A stretch of 64,000 nucleotides of DNA from contig NZ_JBLWTL010000001.1 of the NCBI RefSeq assembly GCF_048270095.1, positions 310,001 to 374,000 of the forward strand, read 5' to 3'. This document shows, piece after piece, positions 52,880-62,568 of this stretch. The position numbers and the translations under genes are program-made. The DNA comes from Maricaulis sp048270095 (lineage in GTDB: Bacteria > Pseudomonadota > Alphaproteobacteria > Caulobacterales > Maricaulaceae). A model generated the notes under the pieces. It saw only the letters and a program-made list of their open reading frames with translations, did no database searches and was not told where the DNA came from. The first letter of the stretch is position 1; every line of letters starts with the position of its first letter.

Positions 52880-53789
52880 GCGATCCTCCGGCCGCCGCCA
52901 CATGGTCAGGTGAAGGCGGTGCCAGGCGGCCGGGAGTGGACCCGCTTGGACGTTTCATCAGCACGCGCAGCATGCGGGCCAGCGTTGCCGGGATTTCATG
53001 ACGATGAACGACCTGGTCGATCATGCCTTTTTCCAGCAGGTATTCGGCACGCTGGAAGCCCTCCGGGAGTTTCTCGCGGATGGTCTGTTCAATCACGCGC
53101 GGGCCGGCAAAACCGATCAATGCGCCCGGTTCGGCAATCTGGACATCGCCCAGCATGGCATAGGAGGCGGTGACCCCGCCCGTGGTCGGGTCGGTCAGCA
53201 CGACGATATAGGGCAGGCTCGCATCGCGCATCATCTCGACGGCGATTGTGGTGCGCGGCATCTGCATCAGCGACAGGGCGCCTTCCTGCATGCGCGCACC
53301 GCCAGCGGCGGTGAAGACGATCAGCGGTGCCCGTTTGGCAATTGCGGTTTCGGCGGCCTTGATGAAGCTCTCGCCAGCGGCCATGCCGAGCGAACCGCCC
53401 ATGAAGGCGAAATTCTGCACAAGAACCACGGATTCGACGCCGCCAATACGGCCGACGGCAATCGCCATGGCATCGTCGCGCCCGGTCTTCTTGCGCGCGG
53501 CCGCGATCTTGGAGACATAGGTCTTCTCGTCGCGGAATTTCAAAGGGTCCTTCGGGACTTCCGGTGTGTCGAGTTCCTCGAACGCGTCATCGAAGGTGAA
53601 CTGGAAGCGCCAGGCGGGCCCGATCCGCATGTGATGGCCCGCAGGCGTGACGAATTGGCCGGCCTCCAGATCCTTCTGGAACACCATCTCGCCCGAGATC
53701 GGACATTTGACCCAGAGATTGTCGGGCGTGTCCCGCTTGGAGAAGATTTTCGACATCCCCGGAGGGGTGATCTTGGAAAGCCAGTTCAT
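52854..53789 (-). CDS. accD: Acetyl-CoA carboxylase carboxyltransferase subunit beta
   Basis: AccD makes malonyl-CoA with AccA. From ATG 53789 it has 311 residues. The crotonase-like core has FTAAGGARMQEGALSLMQM, TDPTTGGVTASYAMLGD and LIGFAGPRVIEQTIREKLPEGFQ. The N-terminal zinc ribbon is degenerate: Cys29 remains (VKCP), but the other three ligand positions are Ser32, Thr48 and Gly51. To my recollection this loss is shared by other alphaproteobacterial AccD proteins. It sits between trpA and folC, a classic order. Confidence 0.96.
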   Translation of the reverse strand: MNWLSKITPPGMSKIFSKRDTPDNLWVKCPISGEMVFQKDLEAGQFVTPAGHHMRIGPAWRFQFTFDDAFEELDTPEVPKDPLKFRDEKTYVSKIAAARKKTGRDDAMAIAVGRIGGVESVVLVQNFAFMGGSLGMAAGESFIKAAETAIAKRAPLIVFTAAGGARMQEGALSLMQMPRTTIAVEMMRDASLPYIVVLTDPTTGGVTASYAMLGDVQIAEPGALIGFAGPRVIEQTIREKLPEGFQRAEYLLEKGMIDQVVHRHEIPATLARMLRVLMKRPSGSTPGRLAPPSPDHVAAAGGSHEHPTPGH

Positions 53790-53820
53790 CTCTGAATCCC
53801 GATCTCTCATTGTCTCTGTC

Positions 53821-54609
53821 TCATCGTTTGACGCCGTGTGTGGCGGTCGACAAGGTTTTCACCAGTTTTACCGCGCCCGCAACACCGCCATCATGCATCG
53901 CATCGACAATGGCCGAGCCGACGACAACCGCATCGGCGCATTGGGCGATCGCTGTGGCTTGTTCCGGCGTGCGAACACCGAAGCCCACCACGACCGGAAG
54001 TCCGCTCGCCGCCTTGACGCGCGCCACGGCATTGCCGACATCGGTGACGGCGCCGGAACCGGTCCCGGTCACGCCCGTCGTTGAGACGTAATAGACGAAG
54101 CCCGAAGTGTTTTCGACCACGGTTGCCAGCCGCTCGTCATCGGTGGTCGGGGTGGCCAGGCGGATCATCGAGATGCCGAACTTGGCCAGATGCGACCGCA
54201 AGACGCTGTCTTCTTCCGGCGGCAGGTCGACGCAGATCAGACCATCAATACCGGCCTTGGCCGCAGCCTTGGCGAATTTCTCCCAACCCATCGAATGGAT
54301 CGGATTGGCATAGCCCATCAGCACGATCGGCGTGGTGTGATCATGTTTGCGGAAATCCTGCACCTGCTGGAGCGTGCCTTTCAGCGTCATGCCGGCATCC
54401 AGTGAGCGCAGGGCGGCCGCCTGGATCGAGGCTCCATCGGCCATCGGATCGGTAAAGGGCATGCCCAGCTCGATCACGTCGGCACCGGCGTCGGGCAGGG
54501 CTGCGAGCAAGCCGGCACTATCGCCATCGCCGGCCATGATATAGGCGACGAAGCCGGGGCGGCCCCAGGCTTCCAGTTCGGAAAAACGGGTGGTCAGGCG
54601 ATTGGTCAT
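53821..54609 (-). CDS. trpA: Tryptophan synthase alpha chain
   Basis: TrpA cleaves indole-3-glycerol phosphate to indole for TrpB. The 262 residues have catalytic Glu47 (VIELGMPFTDP) and Asp58, ICVDLPPEED in the loop, and YYVSTTGVTGTG. It is 31 bases upstream of accD. Between it and trpB lies the BrnT/BrnA insert, so the trpB-trpA coupling usual in this operon is broken here. Confidence 0.97.
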   Translation of the reverse strand: MTNRLTTRFSELEAWGRPGFVAYIMAGDGDSAGLLAALPDAGADVIELGMPFTDPMADGASIQAAALRSLDAGMTLKGTLQQVQDFRKHDHTTPIVLMGYANPIHSMGWEKFAKAAAKAGIDGLICVDLPPEEDSVLRSHLAKFGISMIRLATPTTDDERLATVVENTSGFVYYVSTTGVTGTGSGAVTDVGNAVARVKAASGLPVVVGFGVRTPEQATAIAQCADAVVVGSAIVDAMHDGGVAGAVKLVKTLSTATHGVKR

Positions 54610-54663
54610 GTCAGAGGTCTGCTCCTGCGGGCTTTGGCCGATAACGTCTCACATCTTGAAGCC

Positions 54664-54963
54664 TCACGCCTCACCCTTCTTCATCGCATCGACATAGGCG
54701 CGCAGGGCAGCGTTCATTCGAGTCTGGTAGCCTTTGCCGCTTTGTTTGAAGAAGGTGACAATGTCTTCGTCGAGCCGCAAGGTGAGTTGCTTCTTGGACG
54801 GTGGCGTCCAGAGGACGGCCTTGGCGAACCAGGCCTCGTCGAGTTCGGGGATGTCGGAGTAATCGATCTGATCATCGGGGGTGGCTGCGATCTCACGGAT
54901 GCGCGCGCGCTGGGCGCCAGTCAGTGGCGGCAGGTCTTCAAGTTTCACGCGCTTCATAGCCAT
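54664..54963 (-). CDS. brnA: BrnA-type antitoxin
   Basis: From ATG 54963 (AGGGAG 8 bases upstream) the product has 99 residues. The C-terminal ribbon-helix-helix-like part is KKQLTLRLDEDIVTFFKQSGKGYQTRMNAALRAYV, which makes BrnA a DNA-binding antitoxin. The N-terminal part (IDYSDIPELDEAWF) wraps the toxin. It overlaps brnT by 26 bases and is 54 bases upstream of trpA. It normally represses its own operon by binding an inverted repeat. Confidence 0.9.
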   Translation of the reverse strand: MAMKRVKLEDLPPLTGAQRARIREIAATPDDQIDYSDIPELDEAWFAKAVLWTPPSKKQLTLRLDEDIVTFFKQSGKGYQTRMNAALRAYVDAMKKGEA

Positions 54964-55219
54964 GGAATATCTCCCTCTCACGCCGGCTCGCCGGTCGGGC
55001 TGAAATCAGCCTTGTGCGACCCTGACGGTCAGTGTGCACGACCGCAATGACGAGCAATTCCTCGATTTGGCCGATCGTAAGGCTTCGGACCTCTCCACCG
55101 ACACTTCGACCGGGCAGGGTGATGCACCGGCCTTTGAAGACGCGCACTGCCAGTTCAAAGCCGAAACCATGCTTGCGCCGGTTGGCGTCATCCTTCGCTG
55201 GATCCCAATCGAATTCCAT
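54938..55219 (-). CDS. brnT: BrnT-type ribonuclease toxin
   Basis: A 93-residue toxin of the RelE-like BrnT family: FDWDPAKDDANRRKHGFGFELAV and the later RLISARPASRREREIFHGYE. It is an mRNA-cleaving toxin in Brucella and relatives. The start ATG at 55219 is close to the promoter elements described separately. It is the first gene of the toxin-antitoxin pair inserted between trpB and trpA, and it ends inside brnA. Confidence 0.92.
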   Translation of the reverse strand: MEFDWDPAKDDANRRKHGFGFELAVRVFKGRCITLPGRSVGGEVRSLTIGQIEELLVIAVVHTDRQGRTRLISARPASRREREIFHGYEARET

Positions 55220-55221
55220 CC

Positions 55222-55250
55222 ATTGTAGCTACAATTGTAGTTTCCCTCAA
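55222..55250 (-). promoter_or_regulatory. Probable brnTA promoter with overlapping palindromic operator
   Basis: On the minus strand TTGAGG (55250-55245), a 17-base spacer and TACAAT (55227-55222) form a sigma-70-like promoter. Two overlapping perfect palindromes cover it: CTACAATTGTAG (55229-55240) and TTGTAGCTACAA (55223-55234). These are probably the BrnA operator. The -10 ends just two bases before the ATG, so the transcript would be almost leaderless. Confidence 0.65.
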
Positions 55251-55303
55251 GCGCTTCCTCTTGTCAGAATACGTTTGTATGGTATGATTACAATCAAAAG
55301 TTG

Positions 55304-56536
<1,233 letters not shown>

Positions 56537-56552
56537 GGCGCTCTCCTTCAGG

Positions 56553-57197
56553 TCAGGCGGTGCGCTCGGGGGCAAGCGCATCGGCAAAGGCTTGTATCCG
56601 TGCCGTATCCTTGATGCCGGGCGCTGATTCAATGCCCGAGGACACGTCGACAGCCTGGGCACCGGACGCGGTGACGGCCCTGCAGACATTGGTGGCATCC
56701 AGACCGCCGGACAAGAGCCAGGGCACAGACAGGTTCAGGTTTTTCAGCAGGGCATAGTCATAGCCCTCGCCCCAGCCACCCGGACGGCTGGCGCCGCTGG
56801 GTGGCTTGGCGTCAAATAACAGCATGTCGGCGATCCGGTCGTAAGCGCGCGCGGCGGCAAGATCACTCGCCTGCGCGATCGGGACAGACTTGACAATCCC
56901 CTGGCGTGCATAGGCGCGCGCCTGGATCACACGCCGGGGGCTCTCCTGCCCATGCAGCTGGATCCAGTCAGGCCGCATCGCGTCGCGGATCTGGGCCAAG
57001 AGCGTGTCATCGGGATCGACCATCACGGCGACGGTCTCGGTCCCTTGTGCCAGATGGGCCAGTTCGCCGGCCAGGCCGGGCGAGACATGGCGCGGGCTGG
57101 CAGGGAAAATCACAAAGCCGGTCCAGCGCGCGCCGGCTTTAGCGGCTGCGGCGACGTCACGCCCGGTTTTCAGGCCACAGAATTTGATCTCGGTCAT
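56553..57197 (-). CDS. trpF: Phosphoribosylanthranilate isomerase
   Basis: TrpF rearranges phosphoribosylanthranilate to CdRP. The 214 residues start TEIKFCGLK with catalytic Cys7 and end with VDVSSGIESAPGIKD, including the aspartate acid. ATG 57197 is favoured over an upstream in-frame start at 57269. The product begins the trpF-trpB-(brnTA)-trpA-accD-folC run on the minus strand; ihfB lies 110 bases upstream. Confidence 0.95.
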   Translation of the reverse strand: MTEIKFCGLKTGRDVAAAAKAGARWTGFVIFPASPRHVSPGLAGELAHLAQGTETVAVMVDPDDTLLAQIRDAMRPDWIQLHGQESPRRVIQARAYARQGIVKSVPIAQASDLAAARAYDRIADMLLFDAKPPSGASRPGGWGEGYDYALLKNLNLSVPWLLSGGLDATNVCRAVTASGAQAVDVSSGIESAPGIKDTARIQAFADALAPERTA

Positions 57198-57307
57198 GCC
57201 CGAGGAGTTAGCGCTTTGCTGGCCTGAGGGAAACCCGTTTGAAACCGTCACACCGCAAGGCCGGGCCAAAACAGCCTACCGGTTCAGCCGCAAGTGATCG
57301 CCGCCGG

Positions 57308-57613
57308 TCAGGCTGGCGTCGACTTCGACGCCCGCGACGCATCGACGCGTTCGCGCAATTCCTTGCCGGTCTTGAAGAAGGGAACATGCTTTTCCTTGAC
57401 GGAAACGCTGTCGCCGGTGCGGGGATTGCGACCGGTGCGGGCGGGCCGGTGACGCACGGAAAAGGCGCCAAAGCCGCGCAGTTCGACACGTTCGCCGCGC
57501 GCGAGGGAGTCAGTAATTCCATCGAGAATCGTATTGACCACGCGCTCGACATCCCGGTGGTAGAGATGCGGGTTGGCCTCGGCCAGTTTGTCGATCAGCT
57601 CGGATTTGATCAT
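57308..57613 (-). CDS. ihfB: Integration host factor beta subunit
   Basis: A 101-residue DNA-bending protein from ATG 57613. IKSELIDKLAEANPHLYHRDVERVV forms the helices, and GFGAFSVRHRPARTGRNPRTG is the DNA-binding beta-arm with the intercalating proline. KHVPFFKTGKELRERV is typical of IHF-beta. It sits downstream of rpsA as in many proteobacteria. Two forms of the start (57640 in frame) exist; the shorter is typical. Confidence 0.95.
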   Translation of the reverse strand: MIKSELIDKLAEANPHLYHRDVERVVNTILDGITDSLARGERVELRGFGAFSVRHRPARTGRNPRTGDSVSVKEKHVPFFKTGKELRERVDASRASKSTPA

Positions 57614-57680
57614 GCGACAGCTCCACGCCTGAAAGTTCAAACCTGACCTTTGCGACCGCTCGCGTCAATGAGTCAGATTC

Positions 57681-57713
57681 AAAAAAACGGCCGGAGCGAT
57701 GAGCTCCGGCCGT
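57681..57713 (-). terminator. Intrinsic terminator of rpsA
   Basis: ACGGCCGGAGC pairs with GCTCCGGCCGT around GATGA (57687-57713). The A-run at 57681-57687 becomes a U-run on the minus-strand transcript. It separates rpsA from ihfB. Confidence 0.92.
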
Positions 57714-57746
57714 TCATTCTACTCAACCCCGCAGGGTCAAGCTAGC

Positions 57747-59450
57747 CTATTCGCCTTTGTCGGCATCCTTCTCGCGCATCGCTGCACCGAGAATATCACC
57801 GAGTGAGGCACCGGCGTCAGACGAGCCATACTGTTCGACAGCGTCGCGTTCATCGGCGATTTCAAGCGCCTTGACCGAGAGCGAAACCCGGCGCGAAGCC
57901 TTGTCGACATTGGTGATGCGGGCATCAACCTTGTCGCCGACCGCAAAACGCTCCGGACGCTGCTCGGCACGATCGCGCGACAGGTCGGACTTGCGGATGA
58001 AGGCTTTGACGGCAGCGTCGTCGCCGAAGGTGACTTCGATACCGCCCGTGGTGATTTCAGTGACCGTACAGGTCACGGTGTCACCGCGATTGGCGCCGGA
58101 GGAATCCATCGGATCGCCGGCCAGTTGCTTGATGCCGAGGGAAACGCGTTCCTTGTCGATGTCGACATCGAGAACTTTTGCGTCGACCAGGTCACCCTTC
58201 TTGAAGGCTTCGATGGCTTGCTCGCCCGACTGATCCCAGGAGATGTCGGAGAGGTGAACCATGCCGTCGATTTCGCCTTCCAGGCCAACGAACAGACCGA
58301 ATTCGGTGATGTTCTTGACTTCGCCCTGGATCTGCGAGCCCGCGGGATAGGTTTCGGCGAAGACTTCCCATGGATTGCGCTGGGTCTGTTTGACACCCAG
58401 CGAGATGCGGCGCTTGTCGGCGTCGACATCGAGAACCATGACTTCGACTTCCTGGGAGGTCGAAAGGATCTTGCCCGGGTGGATATTCTTCTTGGTCCAG
58501 CTCATTTCGGACACGTGGACCAGGCCTTCAACGCCCTCTTCGAGTTCAACGAAGGCACCGTATTCGGCGATATTGGTGACGCGGCCCTTGAATGTCGCGC
58601 TGACAGGGTATTTGGCGGCAACGCCTTCCCATGGGTCGGACATCAGCTGCTTCATGCCGAGCGAGATACGCTGGGTCTCTTTGTTGATCTTGATGATCTG
58701 GACTTTGACGTTCTGACCGACTTCAACGACTTCGGACGGATGACCCACGCGGCTCCACGACATGTCGGTGACGTGCAGCAGGCCATCAATGCCGCCGAGA
58801 TCAACGAATGCGCCGTAATCGGTGATGTTCTTGACGATACCGTCACGGGCTTCGCCCTCGGCCAGCTGGCCGACGAGTTCGGCGCGCTGTTCGGCACGCG
58901 ATTCTTCAAGCACGGCACGACGCGAAACGACGATATTGCCGCGCGGACGGTCCATTTTGAGAACGGCGAAAGGCTGTTCCTGGTTCATCAGCGGGCCGAC
59001 ATCGCGCACAGGGCGGATATCGACTTGCGAGCCTGGCAGGAAGGCGCTGGCGCCGCCCAGATCGACCGTGAAACCACCCTTGACGCGGCCGACAATGGCA
59101 CCGTTGACAGGTTCTTTTTTCTCGAAGGACTGCTCGAGGCGATCCCAGCTTTCTTCGCGGCGAGCCTTGTCGCGCGACAGCATGGCTTCACCGAGGGCGT
59201 TTTCGATGCGCTCGAGGAAGACTTCGACTTCATCACCCACTTTAGGGGCTTTGGAACCAGGACCGGTAAATTCGCGGACCGGAATACGGCCTTCGGTCTT
59301 GAGACCTACGTCGACGACGACGGCATCATTTTCAATGGCGGTGACAATGCCTTTAATGACCTGGCCCTCGGCAAGGTCGCGGCCGGCCAGGCTCGCTTCG
59401 AGCATGGCGGCAAAATCGTCGGTCGTCGGGGTAAGGGTTTCGGTAGACAT
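57747..59450 (-). CDS. rpsA: 30S ribosomal protein S1
   Basis: A 567-residue S1 protein with six S1-type OB repeats. GQVIKGIVTAIENDAVVVDVG and VGRVKGGFTVDLGG open the first two, followed by repeats with ITDYGAFVDLGG, VTNIAEYGAFVELEEG and ITEFGLFVGLEG. It brings mRNA to the 30S subunit. ATG 59450 starts the domain with STETLTPTTDDF. An antisense frame of 583 codons is a codon-bias artefact. The gene is downstream of cmk, 184 bases away. Confidence 0.98.
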   Translation of the reverse strand: MSTETLTPTTDDFAAMLEASLAGRDLAEGQVIKGIVTAIENDAVVVDVGLKTEGRIPVREFTGPGSKAPKVGDEVEVFLERIENALGEAMLSRDKARREESWDRLEQSFEKKEPVNGAIVGRVKGGFTVDLGGASAFLPGSQVDIRPVRDVGPLMNQEQPFAVLKMDRPRGNIVVSRRAVLEESRAEQRAELVGQLAEGEARDGIVKNITDYGAFVDLGGIDGLLHVTDMSWSRVGHPSEVVEVGQNVKVQIIKINKETQRISLGMKQLMSDPWEGVAAKYPVSATFKGRVTNIAEYGAFVELEEGVEGLVHVSEMSWTKKNIHPGKILSTSQEVEVMVLDVDADKRRISLGVKQTQRNPWEVFAETYPAGSQIQGEVKNITEFGLFVGLEGEIDGMVHLSDISWDQSGEQAIEAFKKGDLVDAKVLDVDIDKERVSLGIKQLAGDPMDSSGANRGDTVTCTVTEITTGGIEVTFGDDAAVKAFIRKSDLSRDRAEQRPERFAVGDKVDARITNVDKASRRVSLSVKALEIADERDAVEQYGSSDAGASLGDILGAAMREKDADKGE

Positions 59451-59634
59451 GTAAGAGGTTGCTCCAGAATGCGATGCGCGCCGCAAAATGCGGGGGAGTT
59501 CGCATCGCTGGGCCAGATCGGCCCGGCAAGGGGTTTTTCCATGGGCGCCAAGGTCAAGACCCGCAGCGATCGTGAAATCGTGCGCGTTTTGAACTCGGTA
59601 AGCCCGGTTTCGAGATCGCCAAAGCCCTTGTGGA

Positions 59635-60261
59635 TCACGCCGTCCTGGCGTTTTCCACAATCTGAATGGCCGCAGCAATCGCCGCGTCTATACTCAAGGA
59701 CGAGGTATCAAGCAAGGTTGCGTCGTCGGCGGGCCGCATGGGGGCGTCGGCGCGCTCGGCGTCGCGCGCGTCTCGTTCGCGCGTCTGGGCCAGCACGGTT
59801 TCATAGCTTATCGGATCGCCCTTCGCCGCCAGCTCCCGCCAGCGCCGGTCGGCCCGGGTCTCGGCATTGGCGGTGACATAGAGCTTCACACGGGCATCGG
59901 GGCAGATCACGGTGCCGATATCGCGGCCGTCCAGAATAGCGCCGCCGGGCTGCCCGGCGAAGTCGCGCTGCAACTCATAGAGCGCTGCGCGCACGGCAGG
60001 CAGGGCCGCGACGCGGGAGGCCATGGCTCCGGCATCGGCGGTGCGAATCCGGCTTTCATCAATCGCTGTGCCATCGAGGGCGCGTGCTGCGCCGGCCGCA
60101 GCGGCCGCGTCGGCCGGGTCGATCGCCGCGTCAATCACCGCAACCGCCGTGGCGCGATACAGTGAGCCGGTGTCGAGATGCGGCAGGCCGAAATGACGCG
60201 CGAGTGCCTTGGCGATCGTGCCCTTGCCCGAAGCGAGCGGTCCATCAACGGCGATAATCAT
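59635..60261 (-). CDS. cmk: Cytidylate kinase
   Basis: Cmk phosphorylates CMP and dCMP. The 208-residue protein has the P-loop GPLASGKGT (7-15), the LDTGSLYRA substrate loop, GRDIGTVI and a C-terminal helix. It starts one base after the aroA stop, and aroA-cmk-rpsA is a conserved order. The 184-base gap to rpsA shows no gene and probably carries an rpsA promoter. Confidence 0.97.
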   Translation of the reverse strand: MIIAVDGPLASGKGTIAKALARHFGLPHLDTGSLYRATAVAVIDAAIDPADAAAAAGAARALDGTAIDESRIRTADAGAMASRVAALPAVRAALYELQRDFAGQPGGAILDGRDIGTVICPDARVKLYVTANAETRADRRWRELAAKGDPISYETVLAQTRERDARDAERADAPMRPADDATLLDTSSLSIDAAIAAAIQIVENARTA

Positions 60262-60262
60262 C

Positions 60263-61603
60263 TCAGATCGACTCCAGTATCGCGCCGAGCGCCATCATAT
60301 CGTCGGCGAAGCGGGGATAGCTGGTCGCGATCATGGATGCATCGTCGATGCTCACCGGCGCCTGTGCCGCCAGGCCGAGCACGAGGGCGCTCATCGCCAG
60401 ACGGTGATCATGATGGGTCGGCACCATGCCGCCACCCGCCACCGAGCCCGGCCCCTTGCCCGTGACTGTGAGGCTGTCCTCGCCAATTTCCAGCTCAACG
60501 CCATTGCAGCGCAAAAGCGCGGCAGTACCGGCCAGCCGGTCGCTCTCCTTGGCCCGCAATTCCGTGAGGCCGGCCATGTGTGTCGGGCCGGTGGCGCAGG
60601 CGGCCGCGACGCCGAGTATGGGGTATTCATCAATCATCGATGGCGCACGACCCGCCGGCACCGCGACGCCGCGCAGGGTGGAGTGACGTGCGGTGATATT
60701 CATCGTCCGCTCGCCGGCCATGGACGGCCCGGGTGTGACATCCAGATCGGCGCCCATTTCCCGGAGGGTTTCAATCAGCCCGGTGCGCGAGGGATTGTCC
60801 ATTACGCCGTCGATCTGGATGCAGGAGCCCGGTGTGATCAGGGCGGCCACGAGTGCAAAGCTGATCGAGGACGGGTCGCCGGGGACCGTGATGTCCTGGG
60901 CTTTCAGCGCCTGGTGACCGGGCAGGCGGATTCGCACGCCGTCTTCGCTGCGCGTGATCTCGAGTGTGACGCCGAAGGCCCGCAGCATGGTCTCGGTATG
61001 GTCGCGGGTGGCGTGCTGCTCGGTGATGACGGTCTCGCCGCTAGCCCCAAGACCGGCCAGCAGGATCGCCGACTTTACCTGGGCCGAAGCGATCGGCGGT
61101 GCATAGGCAATGCCCTTCAGGCGTGATGGCGCGAGGGTGACGGGCAGGCGGCCATCAGTGCAGGTGAAGCCGGCGCCCATCATTTCAAGCGGGTCGGTCA
61201 CGCGCCGCATCGGGCGGGCGGACAGACTGGCATCGCCGGTGAAAACTGCGCCGGCGCCGCTGCCGGCGATGGCACCCATCATGAGCCGGACGCCGGTGCC
61301 CGAATTACCGAAGTCGAGTGGCGAGCGCGGCGATGCGAACCGTCCACCCCGGCCCACGACCCGCCAATTGCCAGGGCCAAGGCGCTCGACTTCAGCGCCC
61401 AGCGACGCGATAGCCTTCGCCGTGTTGAGGACATCATCGCTCTCGAGCAGGCCGGCAATGCGGCTCTCGCCCTGGGCCAGCCCCGCAAAGATCAGGGCGC
61501 GGTGCGAGATCGACTTGTCGGCAGGCGCGGAGAGGTTGCCGGTCAGCGGTCCACTCGGACGCGCCAAAAACGGGCCTTGCAATTGGGGGGCAAGCTGGGT
61601 CAT
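60263..61603 (-). CDS. aroA: 3-phosphoshikimate 1-carboxyvinyltransferase (EPSP synthase)
   Basis: AroA is the sixth shikimate-pathway enzyme. From ATG 61603 it has 446 residues with SAPADKSISHRALIFAGLA, FGNSGTGVRLMMG and PSMIDEYPILGVAAA, and a Gly/Pro segment typical of class II enzymes. The upstream in-frame region to 61816 has no AroA sequence. It begins the aroA-cmk-rpsA run and is divergent from the TIGR02300 gene. Confidence 0.97.
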   Translation of the reverse strand: MTQLAPQLQGPFLARPSGPLTGNLSAPADKSISHRALIFAGLAQGESRIAGLLESDDVLNTAKAIASLGAEVERLGPGNWRVVGRGGRFASPRSPLDFGNSGTGVRLMMGAIAGSGAGAVFTGDASLSARPMRRVTDPLEMMGAGFTCTDGRLPVTLAPSRLKGIAYAPPIASAQVKSAILLAGLGASGETVITEQHATRDHTETMLRAFGVTLEITRSEDGVRIRLPGHQALKAQDITVPGDPSSISFALVAALITPGSCIQIDGVMDNPSRTGLIETLREMGADLDVTPGPSMAGERTMNITARHSTLRGVAVPAGRAPSMIDEYPILGVAAACATGPTHMAGLTELRAKESDRLAGTAALLRCNGVELEIGEDSLTVTGKGPGSVAGGGMVPTHHDHRLAMSALVLGLAAQAPVSIDDASMIATSYPRFADDMMALGAILESI

Positions 61604-61714
61604 CAACTGAATTTCAACGATTAGGGTGAGAAGACGGCGATCAGGTTTTGACAGAGCGCGGTGATCGTGGCAACGGGTCGCGCCGAAAAACAAAACCGGT
61701 TGTGAAGGGATGTC

Positions 61715-62152
61715 ATGGCCAAACAAGAACTGGGCTCCAAGCGCACTTGTCCGAAGTGTGCCGCCAAATTTTACGATCTGGGCCGTCGCCCGGCGCGATG
61801 TCCGAAGTGCGCCCACGAGTTCGATCCCGAACTGGTGCCCGTGCGGCTGAAAGTAGCGCCGGAGCCCGTCGATGACGACGAAGCGCCCGCCAAGGCCAAA
61901 GTGGTCGAGGCTGACGGATTCGAGGATGAGGTCGACGACACGCCGGAAGTCGGGGATGCCGGCGATGACATCGTGGTCGATGATGATGACGACGATGATG
62001 AGGGTTCGGGCCTCAGCGATGATCTTCCGGACGGTTTTGAGGAAGATGACGGCGAGGATTCGGTCGACGAGGATGACAATACAGTCTTGCTCGACGATGA
62101 TGAGGATGATGATTTCGCTGAATTCACCAAGGGTGAAGACGAGGATCTGTAG
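61715..62152 (+). CDS. TIGR02300-family protein with zinc-ribbon N-terminus and acidic tail
   Basis: A 145-residue protein of the TIGR02300 (FYDLN acid) family found widely in alphaproteobacteria. It has a likely zinc ribbon (Cys12, Cys15, Cys29, Cys32), the FYDL motif at 19-22, then a very acidic Asp/Glu tail encoded by GAT/GAC-rich repeats (61975-62150). Function unknown. It is upstream of tRNA-Ala and divergent from aroA. Confidence 0.9.
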   Translation: MAKQELGSKRTCPKCAAKFYDLGRRPARCPKCAHEFDPELVPVRLKVAPEPVDDDEAPAKAKVVEADGFEDEVDDTPEVGDAGDDIVVDDDDDDDEGSGLSDDLPDGFEEDDGEDSVDEDDNTVLLDDDEDDDFAEFTKGEDEDL

Positions 62153-62262
62153 GGCTCAAGCCGCGGCGCTGCGCAAGGTGCTGCGTTGAGGCTTGATCCG
62201 CGTGAAAAGCGGGACTAGTTTCCGCGCCTCTCGCCGCACCCCATCGCGGCGACAAGGATATT

Positions 62263-62339
<77 letters not shown>

Positions 62340-62340
62340 C

Positions 62341-62395
62341 CTTCGCTCGCTGCGCGAGCTTCGGCTAGGCGGGCCCAACGCTCTTCCGAGCGAAG
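62341..62395. repeat. REP-like palindromic repeat, copy 1
   Basis: A unit containing the hairpin GCTCGC-TGC-GCGAGC and outer inverted arms CTTCGCTCG (62341-62349) and CGAGCGAAG (62387-62395). Copy 2 at 62459-62509 matches 49 of 52 aligned positions over the shared core. It begins 3 bases after the tRNA-Ala. Confidence 0.85.
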
Positions 62396-62458
62396 GATGT
62401 CCCGCCGCAGCCTTGGCGAAGGCGGACACCCCGTATCTAAATACTCCACCTGACCTGG

Positions 62459-62509
62459 CGCTCGCTGCGCGAGCTTCGGCCAGGCAGGCCCAACGCTCTT
62501 CGAGCGAAG
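62459..62509. repeat. REP-like palindromic repeat, copy 2
   Basis: Same orientation as copy 1, with two substitutions and one deletion. Between the copies is a second inverted element: TGTCCCGCC near 62399 and GGCGGACA near 62421. The two copies suggest a dispersed, genome-wide element or an ancient duplication. Confidence 0.82.
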
Positions 62510-62529
62510 CGGCTCTGGTTCGACCTGAA

Positions 62530-62568
62530 AACAAGGCCCCACCGGATCCCCGGTGGGGCCTTGTTTTT
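62530..62568. terminator. Strong bidirectional terminator
   Basis: A 16-bp perfect stem (AACAAGGCCCCACCGG / CCGGTGGGGCCTTGTT) with loop ATCC, a T-run after it and an A-run before it. It separates the tRNA/repeat region from the minus-strand membrane-protein gene. Confidence 0.93.

Noticed and set aside
58125..59876. 583-codon plus-strand frame over rpsA
   Set aside because: Antisense to S1; sequence is a mirror of the repeated OB folds.
62341..62509. CRISPR-like array
   Set aside because: Only two copies, with palindromic structure and no spacer pattern; better explained as REP-like repeats.
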